Of a DNA stretch of 64,000 nucleotides, positions 17,687 through 25,750 are shown piece by piece. Origin of the DNA: JAVBLU01 sp031553225 (GTDB lineage Bacteria; Bacillota; Clostridia; Christensenellales; UBA1750). Below the pieces are notes generated by a model. That model did no database searches and was not told where the DNA came from. It saw nothing but the letters and a program-made list of their open reading frames with translations. Within the stretch, counting starts at the first letter, position 1. Every line of letters starts with the position of its first letter. Where the stretch lies: assembly GCA_031553225.1 (NCBI GenBank), contig JAVBLU010000013.1, positions 62,001 through 126,000 on the forward strand. Reading direction: 5' to 3'. The translations under genes were made by a program, and so were the position numbers.

Positions 17687-18841
17687 TTACACCCCTCCCG
17701 CAAGGGTAAGCGCGGCATACGCGCAGGAAACGCCGGAGATCCCGGCCGGCGAAAGCTTTCCATGCTCCTGCAGGAACGCTCCGATGCCGTCCTGCAGACG
17801 CTCCTCCAGATCGGCCTCCCGCTGAGGCATATAGTGCAGAGCGGCCGCGATGCCTGTGGCGATGCAGGGCGCTTCCAGGCCGTGCTGCAGGCAGAAGTTG
17901 TACGCGCCGCACAGGCGGTCGCCCGCGGCCAGCTTGCGCATGGCGCCCTGCCCCAGACGTGCGAGCGTGTCCCCCATCGCCTCGTTGTCGAACAATGCCA
18001 GCAGCTCCTCGATGTAACCGTCCAGGCCTTCCGCGAAGGGGTATGCTTTTTTCAGCGCGCGGGCCGACTCGTGCATGGCCTCGGCCATGATGGCGCGCAC
18101 AGCGGGGTCTGCCGTCGCGTCGGTTAGAAGCGCATGGCCGCGCAGCTGCCCCACATAGGCGGCGACGGCGTGCCCCAGGTTGTGCACGAATATCTTGCGG
18201 TGGATGCTGTAGGAGAACGGCCGGTAAGGTTTGAGACCATACAGCCGGGGTGCTGCAATGGGCAGTGCTTCCTCGTCGTAGGGCAGCTCGTCGTAGGCGG
18301 AGACGAGAAGGGCCAGAGGATCGTTGCGCGTGAGTTTGGGGGGCGGAAGGGGCACGGTCGCGCCGATCGTGGTGGCCACGATGCGCAGACGCGCGGCGCA
18401 GCGCGAGCGCTCCTCCTCGGTGAACGCGGCCAGCACGGCGGTTTTCAGCACTTCATCGGCGCCCACCAGATTCTCACACACGAACACGGTGAGGGGCGAG
18501 CCGCCCATCGCCAGCCGCAGCCGCACTCCGCGCGAGAGCACAGGGGCCACGTCGCGCAGGTTCCCCGCGCCCACGGACACGGCGCAGAACTCCGCGGCGG
18601 CCAACGCCTGAGACACGGAGCGCTCGTCGTGCATGGATACGGCGGAAAAATCGCGCACCAGTTCGTCGTATTCTCGGTCGGGCGCGACGATGCGCAAAGG
18701 GTAGCTGGAAACGCCCTTCAGCCGCTCCACCAGCTGGTCGTCGGTGTCGGCGAACACGACATGGTAGCCCGATTTTGACATGAGCCGTCCAATGAAACCG
18801 CGCCCTATCTTGCCCGCGCCAATCATCACAGCGGATGGCAT
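17687..18841 (-). CDS. Mannitol-1-phosphate 5-dehydrogenase-like (polyol dehydrogenase family)
   Basis: 384 residues, as in MtlD. The N-terminus has the NAD-binding loop MIGAGKIGRGFIG and FADTDDQLV; the C-terminal mannitol dehydrogenase domain has YSIHRKIFVHNLGHA, matching the catalytic KxxxxNxxH pattern (Lys, Asn, His). The family interconverts mannitol-1-phosphate and fructose-6-phosphate, but related members act on other polyols or uronates. No mannitol PTS genes are present, and the neighbours (lyxose-isomerase-like, PfkB) point to another sugar. Confidence 0.85.
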   Translation of the reverse strand: MPSAVMIGAGKIGRGFIGRLMSKSGYHVVFADTDDQLVERLKGVSSYPLRIVAPDREYDELVRDFSAVSMHDERSVSQALAAAEFCAVSVGAGNLRDVAPVLSRGVRLRLAMGGSPLTVFVCENLVGADEVLKTAVLAAFTEEERSRCAARLRIVATTIGATVPLPPPKLTRNDPLALLVSAYDELPYDEEALPIAAPRLYGLKPYRPFSYSIHRKIFVHNLGHAVAAYVGQLRGHALLTDATADPAVRAIMAEAMHESARALKKAYPFAEGLDGYIEELLALFDNEAMGDTLARLGQGAMRKLAAGDRLCGAYNFCLQHGLEAPCIATGIAAALHYMPQREADLEERLQDGIGAFLQEHGKLSPAGISGVSCAYAALTLAGGV

Positions 18842-18845
18842 GCGA

Positions 18846-19373
18846 TCACCTCACAATATGTGCGTCCGTAAAGATGTCCAGGTCGTCACGGCTGCGCGTG
18901 GAGAACTCCGATACCACGGCTCCCTGCTCTCCGGCCTGAAACCAGTGGAGCGTATCCGGGGCCAGCGTGTACTGCTCGCCCGGCAGCAGGCGCACCTCGT
19001 GATACACCGTGTAGGCGGCCTCCCGGCCGCGCGGCGGCCGGCAGGCGGGGCTGTGCGTCGCCTCGCCGGCCACATACAGGTACACCATGCCCGCACGGCA
19101 GCGAAAGGTTTCCTCCTTGCCGGGAAGGCCGTCTACCGACGGGTGGCGGTGTTCCGGGCAGGTCTGCCCGGGCCACAATACAAGCTCTTTGGCGCAAACA
19201 CGCTGCGTGTTCACGTACACAAGCAGTCCAAGGCCGGTGGTTTCAAAGTCGTTCAGGCCGAAGTCGGCCAACTCGAAAGCATTTTCCTCTTCCTTTGTGA
19301 CGGCGATGCCCGCTTGGGCGAACGCCGTGCGCATATATGCCTCGTAGGCCGAACGCTTATCCTGCGCGACCAC
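18846..19373 (-). CDS. D-lyxose/D-mannose ketol-isomerase-like cupin protein
   Basis: 175 residues from a GTG at 19373. The sequence has the cupin metal pattern CPEHRH (two His) with downstream TLHWFQAGEQG, and YTLAPDTLHWFQ matches the D-lyxose isomerase family, which converts D-lyxose and D-xylulose or D-mannose and D-fructose. An ATG exists at 19400 but lies inside a good -10 box and has no ribosome site; the GTG is preceded by AAAAAGGGGG at seven bases. It is the first gene of a four-gene operon (this gene, MtlD-like, PfkB, UROD-like). Confidence 0.8.
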   Translation of the reverse strand: MVAQDKRSAYEAYMRTAFAQAGIAVTKEEENAFELADFGLNDFETTGLGLLVYVNTQRVCAKELVLWPGQTCPEHRHPSVDGLPGKEETFRCRAGMVYLYVAGEATHSPACRPPRGREAAYTVYHEVRLLPGEQYTLAPDTLHWFQAGEQGAVVSEFSTRSRDDLDIFTDAHIVR

Positions 19374-19395
19374 AAAACCGCCCCCTTTTTCGTTT

Positions 19396-19424
19396 ATCAT
19401 ACCACTTTGCAGGGGGACAGGCAA
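19396..19424 (-). promoter_or_regulatory. Promoter of the lyxose-isomerase-like operon
   Basis: On the minus strand TTGCCT (19424-19419), 17-bp spacer, TATGAT (19401-19396). The -10 box overlaps the ATG at 19400, which argues that translation begins at the GTG at 19373. Confidence 0.65.
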
Positions 19425-19496
19425 CAGCCGCTCGGGCAGGAAGAAACGCCGCGGGCGGCGAAACAATAGACGTTCTGAACGGAAGGGGATAACCAT

Positions 19497-20261
19497 ATGC
19501 AGGAGTTCGTGTTCGACAAGCTGGTTTTCCGCGTGTACGGTACGCGCGCCGAGATGGGCGCGGCGGCCGCCGCGGACGTGGTGAAGCGCATGACCAGGGC
19601 GCTTGAGGCGCGCGGCCAGGTGAACGTGCTCTTCGCCGCCGCACCTTCGCAAAGCGACATGCTGGCCGCGCTGAAGGCGTACGACTTCCCGTGGAACAAG
19701 GTGAGCGCCTTTCACATGGACGAGTATGTGGGGCTGCCCACCACTGCGCCGCAGGCCTTCTCCACGTTTCTGCGACGGGAGATCTGGAACGATCTTCCTC
19801 TTGCGTCGGTGTACCCCATCGACGGCAACAACGACGTGGCGGCCGAGTGCGCGCGCTATACGCGGCTATTGCAGGAGCATCCCATCGATCTGGTGCTCTG
19901 CGGCATCGGCGAGAACTGCCATCTGGCCTTCAACGACCCGGAGTTTGCCGATTTTGACGACGTTGCCCTCATCAAGCCGGTGGACCTGGACCCGGTGTGC
20001 CGCCAGCAGCAGGTGAACGACGGCTGCTTTGCCTCGCTTGATGTGGTGCCGCGGCAGGCCCTCACGCTGACCATGCCGGTATTCGCCCGCGCGCCCGAGG
20101 TGGTGTGCGTGGTGCCCGCGCCCACCAAGGTGCACGCGGTGTACAACACGGCTCATCAACCCTGCGGGCCCGCATATCCCTCCACCATCCTCAGGCGTCA
20201 CCCGTCGGCCGTGCTGTATGCCGATAAGGACAGCGGCGCTCGGCTGATCGCCGAACAATGA
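19497..20261 (+). CDS. nagB: Glucosamine-6-phosphate deaminase
   Basis: 254 residues. It converts glucosamine-6-phosphate to fructose-6-phosphate and ammonia. Motifs: FHMDEYVGL (proton-transfer Asp), and GIGENCHLAFNDP, which corresponds to the family GIGxxGHIAFNEP. The usual Gly before His is Cys here. GGAAGGGG precedes the ATG. The stop overlaps nagA by four bases (ATGA). Divergent from the lyxose-isomerase-like operon. Confidence 0.94.
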   Translation: MQEFVFDKLVFRVYGTRAEMGAAAAADVVKRMTRALEARGQVNVLFAAAPSQSDMLAALKAYDFPWNKVSAFHMDEYVGLPTTAPQAFSTFLRREIWNDLPLASVYPIDGNNDVAAECARYTRLLQEHPIDLVLCGIGENCHLAFNDPEFADFDDVALIKPVDLDPVCRQQQVNDGCFASLDVVPRQALTLTMPVFARAPEVVCVVPAPTKVHAVYNTAHQPCGPAYPSTILRRHPSAVLYADKDSGARLIAEQ

Positions 20262-21436
20262 GCAGCCTGCTTGTGCGCGGCGCGCGGCTTGTCACGCCGG
20301 AAGGGATCCACACGGATACAAGCTTGCTCGTGCAGGACGGACGGATCGTCTACGTCGGCCCGCACGATGGCTCGCTAAGCGCCCAGACCACGCTGGACGC
20401 GGACGGGCTTTTCGCATGCGCCGGGTTTGTGGACATTCACGTGCACGGCGGCGGCGGAAGCGACTTTGGCGACGGCGCGAGCGCGGACGTGCAGACCGCC
20501 GCACGCGCACACCTGCAGCACGGCACAACGGCGCTTATGCCTACGCTGGTCGCGGCGGGCGAGGAGGCGACCGACGCGGCCATGGACGCCATCGGTGCGG
20601 CCTTTACGCCCGGCCACCTGCCGCACATGCTCGGCGTGCACATCGAAGGGCCCTATATCGCGCGCGCGTTCTGCGGCGCGCTGAACCCGGAGGAGGCGCG
20701 CGCCCCAAGCCCCGCGGAGTACGGCGCATGGCTTCTGCGCTGGCCGCTTTTGCGCCGCGTGACCCTTGCGCCGGAACTGCCCGGCAGCCAGGACTACATC
20801 CGCGCGCTCGTAGGCAGCGGGCGCATCGCATCGCTTGGCCATAGCGGCGCTTCCTACGCCGACGCGCTGGCGGCCTGCCAAAGCGGTGCGTCGCTTGTAA
20901 CGCACCTATACTCGGCCATGTCCAGCGTATGGCGGGAGGGCGGATTCCGCATCCCGGGCCTGCTGGAATCCGCCCTGCTGCTCCCCTTGCCCGTTGAACT
21001 CATCGCGGACGGGTGTCACCTGCCCGCGGAGCTCTTGCGCCTGGTGACAAAGACCAAGCCGGTGCGCGAGATCGTGCTTGTGACGGATGCCATGCGCGCC
21101 GCCGGAACGAACCAAACCACGGCGGCGCTGGGCGCGCGGGGGAGCGGCCCCGTCGCCCTCATCGAAGACGGGGTGGCCAAACTGCCCGACCGCTCGGCGT
21201 TTGCCGGGTCCATCGCCACGGCGGACCGTCTGCTGCGGGTGATCACACGGGAGGCCGGAGTGTCCCTGCCCGACGCGGTGGCCATGCTCACCTGCAACCC
21301 TGCGGCTGCCGTGGGCGTAAGCGAGCGCTGCGGCCGGCTGGCCGCCGGGCGCTCGGCGGATATTGTGCTCTTCGACGCGGATATCACCATAAAAGGCGTA
21401 TGCCTGCGCGGCCAGCTCGAGGTCAATCGCCTGTAG
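20258..21436 (+). CDS. nagA: N-acetylglucosamine-6-phosphate deacetylase
   Basis: 392 residues of amidohydrolase fold. Motifs: DIHVHGGGGSDF near residue 60, HIEGPYIA, GHSGASYADA, THLYSAM, and VTDAMRAAG with the catalytic Asp. The enzyme feeds NagB with glucosamine-6-phosphate from GlcNAc-6-P, as arises from murein recycling or chitin-type sugars. Coupled by overlap to nagB; the downstream LD-carboxypeptidase starts 15 bases later. Confidence 0.95.
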   Translation: MSSLLVRGARLVTPEGIHTDTSLLVQDGRIVYVGPHDGSLSAQTTLDADGLFACAGFVDIHVHGGGGSDFGDGASADVQTAARAHLQHGTTALMPTLVAAGEEATDAAMDAIGAAFTPGHLPHMLGVHIEGPYIARAFCGALNPEEARAPSPAEYGAWLLRWPLLRRVTLAPELPGSQDYIRALVGSGRIASLGHSGASYADALAACQSGASLVTHLYSAMSSVWREGGFRIPGLLESALLLPLPVELIADGCHLPAELLRLVTKTKPVREIVLVTDAMRAAGTNQTTAALGARGSGPVALIEDGVAKLPDRSAFAGSIATADRLLRVITREAGVSLPDAVAMLTCNPAAAVGVSERCGRLAAGRSADIVLFDADITIKGVCLRGQLEVNRL

Positions 21437-21450
21437 AAGGAGACGGTTCC

Positions 21451-22464
21451 GTGATATATCCTGCGCCCCTGCGGCCTGGCGACACGATCGGCGTATGCGC
21501 ACCCTCCAGCGGCGTGCCCCAGGAGAAATTTGCACGGCTTGAGCGCGCCAAACAGAACGTGGCGGCGCTTGGGTACCTTGCGGAGGAATCGCCCACGCTG
21601 CGCTGCCGCGCCAAATGCGTAAGCGCCAGCGCGCCAACGCGCGCCCGCGAGTTCATGGCTTTTTATGAGCGTGCGGACATCGCCCTAATCATGCCGCCCT
21701 GGGGCGGAGAGTTTTTGATGGACATGCTGCCTCTGCTCGACTGGGAGCGGCTGCGCGCGCTTCCGCCCAAATGGGTGTGCGGCTACTCCGACCTGACCAC
21801 GCTCACCTTCCCGCTCACCCTTGTATGCGACGTGGCCACGGTGCATGGATCCAACTTTCTAAACCTGGGGTATGCGCACATACACGAGAGCGACCTCCGG
21901 GCCTTTGAGGCCATGGCGGGCAGGCAGATTGTGCAGGAGAGCGCGCCGCTGTGCGGCGCTTTCACCGCCTTCGATGACCCGGACGTGCCGCCCTACCGCC
22001 TGGACAAAATGAACGCCTGGACGCCCCTGCGCCAGCAATCCTCGGGCGCGTTCAGCGGCCGGGTGATCGGCGGATGCCTGGACACGATCGGCCGGTTGAT
22101 CGGCACGGCCTACGCCCCGGTGGACGCCTTTTTGCGCCGCTACGCCGCAGACGGCTTCGTATGGACGCTGGAGAGCTGCGAGATGGCCTCGGCCGAGCTG
22201 TACCGCACGCTGTGGCAGATGCGCGCTTGCGGCTGGTTTGCGGGCGCGTCGGGCATCTTAATCGGCCGTCCGACCGGATACGAAGACACGCGCGACTTCA
22301 CCCTGGACGACGCGCTGCACGCGTCCTTCGAGGGGCTTTCATGCCCCGTGCTGCATGGATGCGACATCGGGCACATGCCGCCGCAGATGCAGCTGGTCAA
22401 CGGTTCCATGGCGCATGTCGCCTATGAGGGCGGCCGCGCGGTGGTACGGCAAACGTTTGTATAA
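21451..22464 (+). CDS. LD-carboxypeptidase (peptidase family S66, LdcA/MccF type)
   Basis: 337 residues from a GTG at 21451, with AGAAGGAGA seven bases before it, partly inside the nagA stop. The catalytic triad fits S66 peptidases: Ser113 in CGYSDLT, Glu in WTLESCE and His in GCDIGHMPPQ. LdcA trims the terminal D-Ala from murein tetrapeptides; MccF-type relatives cleave peptide antibiotics. Cotranscription with nagBA supports muropeptide recycling. Cytoplasmic (no signal peptide). Confidence 0.88.
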   Translation: MIYPAPLRPGDTIGVCAPSSGVPQEKFARLERAKQNVAALGYLAEESPTLRCRAKCVSASAPTRAREFMAFYERADIALIMPPWGGEFLMDMLPLLDWERLRALPPKWVCGYSDLTTLTFPLTLVCDVATVHGSNFLNLGYAHIHESDLRAFEAMAGRQIVQESAPLCGAFTAFDDPDVPPYRLDKMNAWTPLRQQSSGAFSGRVIGGCLDTIGRLIGTAYAPVDAFLRRYAADGFVWTLESCEMASAELYRTLWQMRACGWFAGASGILIGRPTGYEDTRDFTLDDALHASFEGLSCPVLHGCDIGHMPPQMQLVNGSMAHVAYEGGRAVVRQTFV

Positions 22465-22467
22465 CCG

Positions 22468-23103
22468 CTAGCCGTCGTCTTGCATCCCGGAAAGCGCGTC
22501 CGCGAGGGCGCGCTTTGCCGTGTCGTAGGAGAAACCCTTGCGCGCCAGCGCCTGCACGATGCGGCCGCGCGCTTCGCGGTCCGGGTCCGTGCAGCCGCGC
22601 AGGCGCTTGTCCACCTCGCGCCGGGCGGCCTGCAGCTCGGCCTCGTCCGAAAGCCCGTCCTGCGCTTCCTGCAGCGCCTCGGCGCTCACCCCGCGTCCGC
22701 GCAGCTTCTGCATCACAGCCCGCCTGCTGCTCCTTCCGCTGCTCGCCTCGGCCTGGCGAAGCGCCAGCGCCGCGTCGTCGAGCAGCCCGACGCCGGCCAG
22801 CCGCTCGATCGTGCGCTCCACCGCGCCCGGCAAAAACTCCCGTCGGCGCAGGTCGCGCTCAATCTCGGCGGCGGTGCAGGCCTTGCTCTCCAGCATGCGC
22901 AAGGCCCGCTCGCGCGCCGCCTCGCACTCCGGCTCAAAGCAGGCGCGCTGAAGGCGTTCCTCGTCCGCCTCGCGCCCTTCGCTCAGATCCAGCGCGCGCA
23001 CGCTCGTTTTTTCCAGCGTCCTCCACGCCTCGCCGTCCAAATAAACGCGCACGCGGCGCGCGTACAGCCGCATGGGCTCCAGTTTCGTCACGATCGCCAT
23101 CAT
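22468..23103 (-). CDS. recX: RecX regulatory protein
   Basis: 211 residues, mostly helical three-helix RecX repeats: CTAAEIERDLRRREF, GLLDDAALALRQAEA and SRRAVMQKLRGRGVS are typical. RecX modulates RecA filaments. It converges with the LD-carboxypeptidase gene, three bases apart, and is not next to recA here. Confidence 0.9.
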   Translation of the reverse strand: MMAIVTKLEPMRLYARRVRVYLDGEAWRTLEKTSVRALDLSEGREADEERLQRACFEPECEAARERALRMLESKACTAAEIERDLRRREFLPGAVERTIERLAGVGLLDDAALALRQAEASSGRSSRRAVMQKLRGRGVSAEALQEAQDGLSDEAELQAARREVDKRLRGCTDPDREARGRIVQALARKGFSYDTAKRALADALSGMQDDG

Positions 23104-23177
23104 TTCGTCACCGCCGCATAAGAAGTAAAGCCAGGTGGAAAGCTACCACCGCATCCATCTAACGGGAGGTAATGCCC

Positions 23178-23390
23178 TTGCAACAACAAAACGGAATGCC
23201 GCAGCTCGACAGTAAGAACCTGACCATTCTCGAGGACCAGATGAACCACGAAGCATTGGCCGCGAAGAAATCCGCGTTCATGGCGTCGCAGTTCACGGAC
23301 CCGGCGCTCAAGGGCGTCGCCAATACGCTTGCTCAGCACCACCGCCAACAGTTCGACAAGCTGTTCAATTACCTGAACAGCCACCAGTAG
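23178..23390 (+). CDS. Small helical protein, probably spore-coat related
   Basis: About 70 residues, Gln- and Asn-rich, predicted helical (LTILEDQMNHEALAAKK). No family is firmly recognised, but it precedes a CotF-domain gene by nine bases to that gene's upstream ATG and shares its start context. GGAGG lies only two bases before the ATG at 23172 but eight before the in-frame TTG at 23178, so TTG is taken as the start. The helical, Gln-rich make-up resembles the small companion proteins of CotF-type coats. Confidence 0.6.
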   Translation: MQQQNGMPQLDSKNLTILEDQMNHEALAAKKSAFMASQFTDPALKGVANTLAQHHRQQFDKLFNYLNSHQ

Positions 23391-23405
23391 AAGGAGAGGA
23401 TGCCC

Positions 23406-23699
23406 TTGCAGAACATGAATCAGGCCGCTAAGCTCTCCGACCAGGATATGATGAACGACCTTCTCACGCAGGAAAAATCGCTCGTTTCCTCTTATTCGAC
23501 GTTCCTGTGCGAGGCTTCCTGCCCGAACCTGCGCAACGTGCTCACGCAGAACATCCAGCAGATCTCCCAGGACCAGTACCAGGTATTCGACCAGATGCGC
23601 TCCCGCGGCTGGTACCTCACCGAGGACGCCCCCGCGCCCAAGGTCCAGCAGGCCCAACAGAAGATGCAGCAAACCAAACAACAGCTGGGGGCTTTCTAG
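23406..23699 (+). CDS. Spore coat protein, CotF domain
   Basis: About 97 residues. LSDQDMMNDLLTQEKSLVSSY and the later NIQQISQDQYQVFDQM match the coat F domain, a ferritin-like helical unit found in spore coat proteins of Bacillus and Clostridia. AAGGAG is three bases before the ATG at 23400 and nine before the TTG at 23406; the TTG is preferred. The C-terminus is a Gln-rich helix. Expected to be expressed in the mother cell during sporulation; no sigma-E/K box was confidently seen. Confidence 0.82.
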   Translation: MQNMNQAAKLSDQDMMNDLLTQEKSLVSSYSTFLCEASCPNLRNVLTQNIQQISQDQYQVFDQMRSRGWYLTEDAPAPKVQQAQQKMQQTKQQLGAF

Positions 23700-23715
23700 C
23701 TCCAATGAACGGCAA

Positions 23716-23745
23716 AATGGGCGGACGCAAGCGCGTCCGCCCATT
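23716..23745. terminator. Bidirectional terminator between the coat gene and the beta-helix gene
   Basis: Perfect 13-bp stem (23716-23728 with 23733-23745), loop AAGC, between convergent genes ending at 23699 and 23762. Confidence 0.85.
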
Positions 23746-23761
23746 CTTTGTGCCCCTGAGG

Positions 23762-24769
23762 TTACAAGAGGATGAGCGCGAACGCTCCGGCCGCCGTGAT
23801 GGACAGGGTCACGCACCCGTTGGCTACGGTGAGCGTCGTCTCAATCACACGGCCGCCGGCGTACTGTAGAAGCATGACCTGCGTGCCGTCCGGGGCGTCC
23901 ACGCGGAAGGTCACGCTGTTCAACAAGGCGTTCCCGCGCACGGTCATGTCGTACATGAATGCGGGCGTTTTGCCGCGCGCCGCGCACGCGGCGGTCAAGG
24001 CGTCGTACGCCGCGCCGGAGACCAGGGGCAGGACGCTCAGCTCCGCATCCTCGGCAAAAATGCCGTGCAGCCCAATGCCTAGCTGCACGTCGGCAAGCAT
24101 GCCGCCCGAGGGCTCTTCCGCCTCGTCCGGCTGTTCAGCGGGGCGGCGGCCCTGAATCATCCGCCCGTTTTGCGTGTTGCGTGTACCGGCATAAACATCC
24201 GAATCGCCTCGTACGGCGCTGTTTCCATCGAAGTAATTGTCGCCCCGGAATTCAACCCGGCCATTGTCGACATCAATTGCGCCTGCTGTATTATACCCCG
24301 TCCCGACCGCGCGATTGTCGTAGAAACTGCATCGCTCAATGATCACATCGCCATTGAAATTAGCAACCGCGCCGCCGTTGGAGCCCGTGTTGCCGACAAA
24401 CGTGCAGTCCGAAAGGAGCGAAGATCCAGAACTCACTATTTGCAGCGCTCCGCCGCCGGAAGTTCCCCCATCCACGAGCGTGCTGTCGCCGCCAATGAAA
24501 GTCAGATCGTTAATCGTTGCGGCGCCCGTAACTTTAAGAAGCCTGTGCGTGTCGTCCCCTGCAATCGTATGGCCGTTGCCGTTGATGGTGATGTCGCGGG
24601 CGATCCCCACCTCGGCGGTGGAGGCGATATCGGCATAGATGTCGATGACGCTGTCCGTCCCCGCAGCCGCCGCCTGCAAATCGGCAAAGTTGTACACATC
24701 CGCCGCATACGCGGCGATGGGCGCGCATAGCATCAGCGCCGCCAGCAGACACGACAAAACCTTTTTCAC
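23762..24769 (-). CDS. Secreted parallel beta-helix protein
   Basis: 335 residues. A clear signal peptide (residues 1-23, KKVLSCLLAALMLCAPIAAYA) is followed by right-handed beta-helix turns rich in Asn, Gly and Asp (about 40-190: ITINGNGHTIAGDD, GGGALQIVSSG, GGAVANFNGDVIIERCSF), as in pectate-lyase-fold and autotransporter-like repeat proteins. After an acidic linker (about 205-222) a different C-terminal domain ends in a hydrophobic strand (AAGAFALILL). No catalytic residues can be named. It could bind surface glycans. It has its own promoter. Confidence 0.75.
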   Translation of the reverse strand: MKKVLSCLLAALMLCAPIAAYAADVYNFADLQAAAAGTDSVIDIYADIASTAEVGIARDITINGNGHTIAGDDTHRLLKVTGAATINDLTFIGGDSTLVDGGTSGGGALQIVSSGSSLLSDCTFVGNTGSNGGAVANFNGDVIIERCSFYDNRAVGTGYNTAGAIDVDNGRVEFRGDNYFDGNSAVRGDSDVYAGTRNTQNGRMIQGRRPAEQPDEAEEPSGGMLADVQLGIGLHGIFAEDAELSVLPLVSGAAYDALTAACAARGKTPAFMYDMTVRGNALLNSVTFRVDAPDGTQVMLLQYAGGRVIETTLTVANGCVTLSITAAGAFALILL

Positions 24770-24798
24770 CGTAACGCCTCCTTCTAATTGTCACTGTC

Positions 24799-24827
24799 AC
24801 GATACACCCGCCCTCGCCTACTGTCAA
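24799..24827 (-). promoter_or_regulatory. Promoter of the secreted beta-helix gene
   Basis: Minus strand TTGACA (24827-24822), 17-bp spacer, TATCGT (24804-24799), about 30 bases before the ATG. The spacer also carries the right half of an inverted repeat with the end of the upstream ABC gene (CCGCCCTCG/CGAGGGCGG), so it may also terminate the exporter operon. Confidence 0.65.
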
Positions 24828-24835
24828 TAGCGGCT

Positions 24836-25750
24836 TTACGAGGGCGGCAGGGTTACGCCTTCGGGCGGATTGATGACGATGCGCCCGGACTCGTCCATGG
24901 TCACCTGCAGCTTTGCCTTGCCCTTAACGCCCAGCTTATCCAGATAATCGCGCGGGATCTGTATGCGCCCGGCGGCGTCCACCACGGCCAGCTCGGTGTG
25001 GGCGGAGCCGTCGGCCATGTCGGGGACAAACGTGTCCGTGCCCAGCTCGGCCATCTCCTCCAGGTAGCTTTTCTGGCGGATGAACTCGGAGGAGGTGCGG
25101 CCGTCGCGTATGGCCACGATGCGGTCCACCATGTGGGAGAGCTGGCGGTCGTGCGTGACGATGACCACCGTGATCCCCTTTTCGCGGTTGACGCGGCGGA
25201 ACACGTCCATGATGGTGGACATGGTGCGCGTATCCACCGATCCGGTGGGTTCATCGGCAAGCAGCAGCTTGGGATCGTTTCCCAGGGCGATGGCGATGGC
25301 GATGCGCTGCTGCTCGCCCCCCGAAAGCTGCGACAGGCGCGAGCGCGCGCGGTGCGACAGGCCCACCAGATCCAAAAGCTCGCGCGCCTTCTCCCGCCGC
25401 TTGCGCGTAGGCGTCAGCAGCATGGGCATCTCGATGTTCTGCAGCGCCGACAGGTAGGGGATCAGGTTGCGCGCGTTGTTCTGCCATACAAAGCCGACGG
25501 TTTTGCGCTTGTACTGAACCACCTGCTGGTCGTTCATCTTCAGCAGGTCCTGCCCGCTCACCTGCAGTTTCCCGGCCGAGGGCTTGTCCAGCGCGCCGAG
25601 CATGTTGAGCAGGGTGGACTTGCCGCTGCCCGAGTTGCCGATGATGGCCATCAGCTCGCCGTCCTCCACCTGAAGGTCCAGGCCCTGAAGCGCCACCACC
25701 TCGATTTCAGCGGTTTTGTAGATCTTCATCAGATTTTCCGCGACGATCAT
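24836..25750 (-). CDS. ABC exporter ATPase (MacB/LolD type) with C-terminal AbrB-like domain
   Basis: 304 residues. ATPase domain 1-230: Walker A GNSGSGKST, Q-loop in VWQNNARNL, signature LSGGEQQR, Walker B LLLADEPTGSVD and the His switch in VTHD. The last 55 residues (about 250-304) read DAAGRIQIPRDYLDKLGVKGKAKLQ in two parts, the swapped-hairpin pattern of SpoVT/AbrB DNA-binding domains. LolD-type ATPases normally end near residue 230. It overlaps the other ATPase gene by four bases (ATGA). It probably pairs with that ATPase beneath the large FtsX permease. Confidence 0.88.
   Translation of the reverse strand: MIVAENLMKIYKTAEIEVVALQGLDLQVEDGELMAIIGNSGSGKSTLLNMLGALDKPSAGKLQVSGQDLLKMNDQQVVQYKRKTVGFVWQNNARNLIPYLSALQNIEMPMLLTPTRKRREKARELLDLVGLSHRARSRLSQLSGGEQQRIAIAIALGNDPKLLLADEPTGSVDTRTMSTIMDVFRRVNREKGITVVIVTHDRQLSHMVDRIVAIRDGRTSSEFIRQKSYLEEMAELGTDTFVPDMADGSAHTELAVVDAAGRIQIPRDYLDKLGVKGKAKLQVTMDESGRIVINPPEGVTLPPS

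Noticed and set aside
23110..23150. Sigma-K/E promoter before the coat genes (CATAAGAAGTA)
   Set aside because: The spacing within the -10 like motif does not fit CATANNNTA and no -35 AC is clear.
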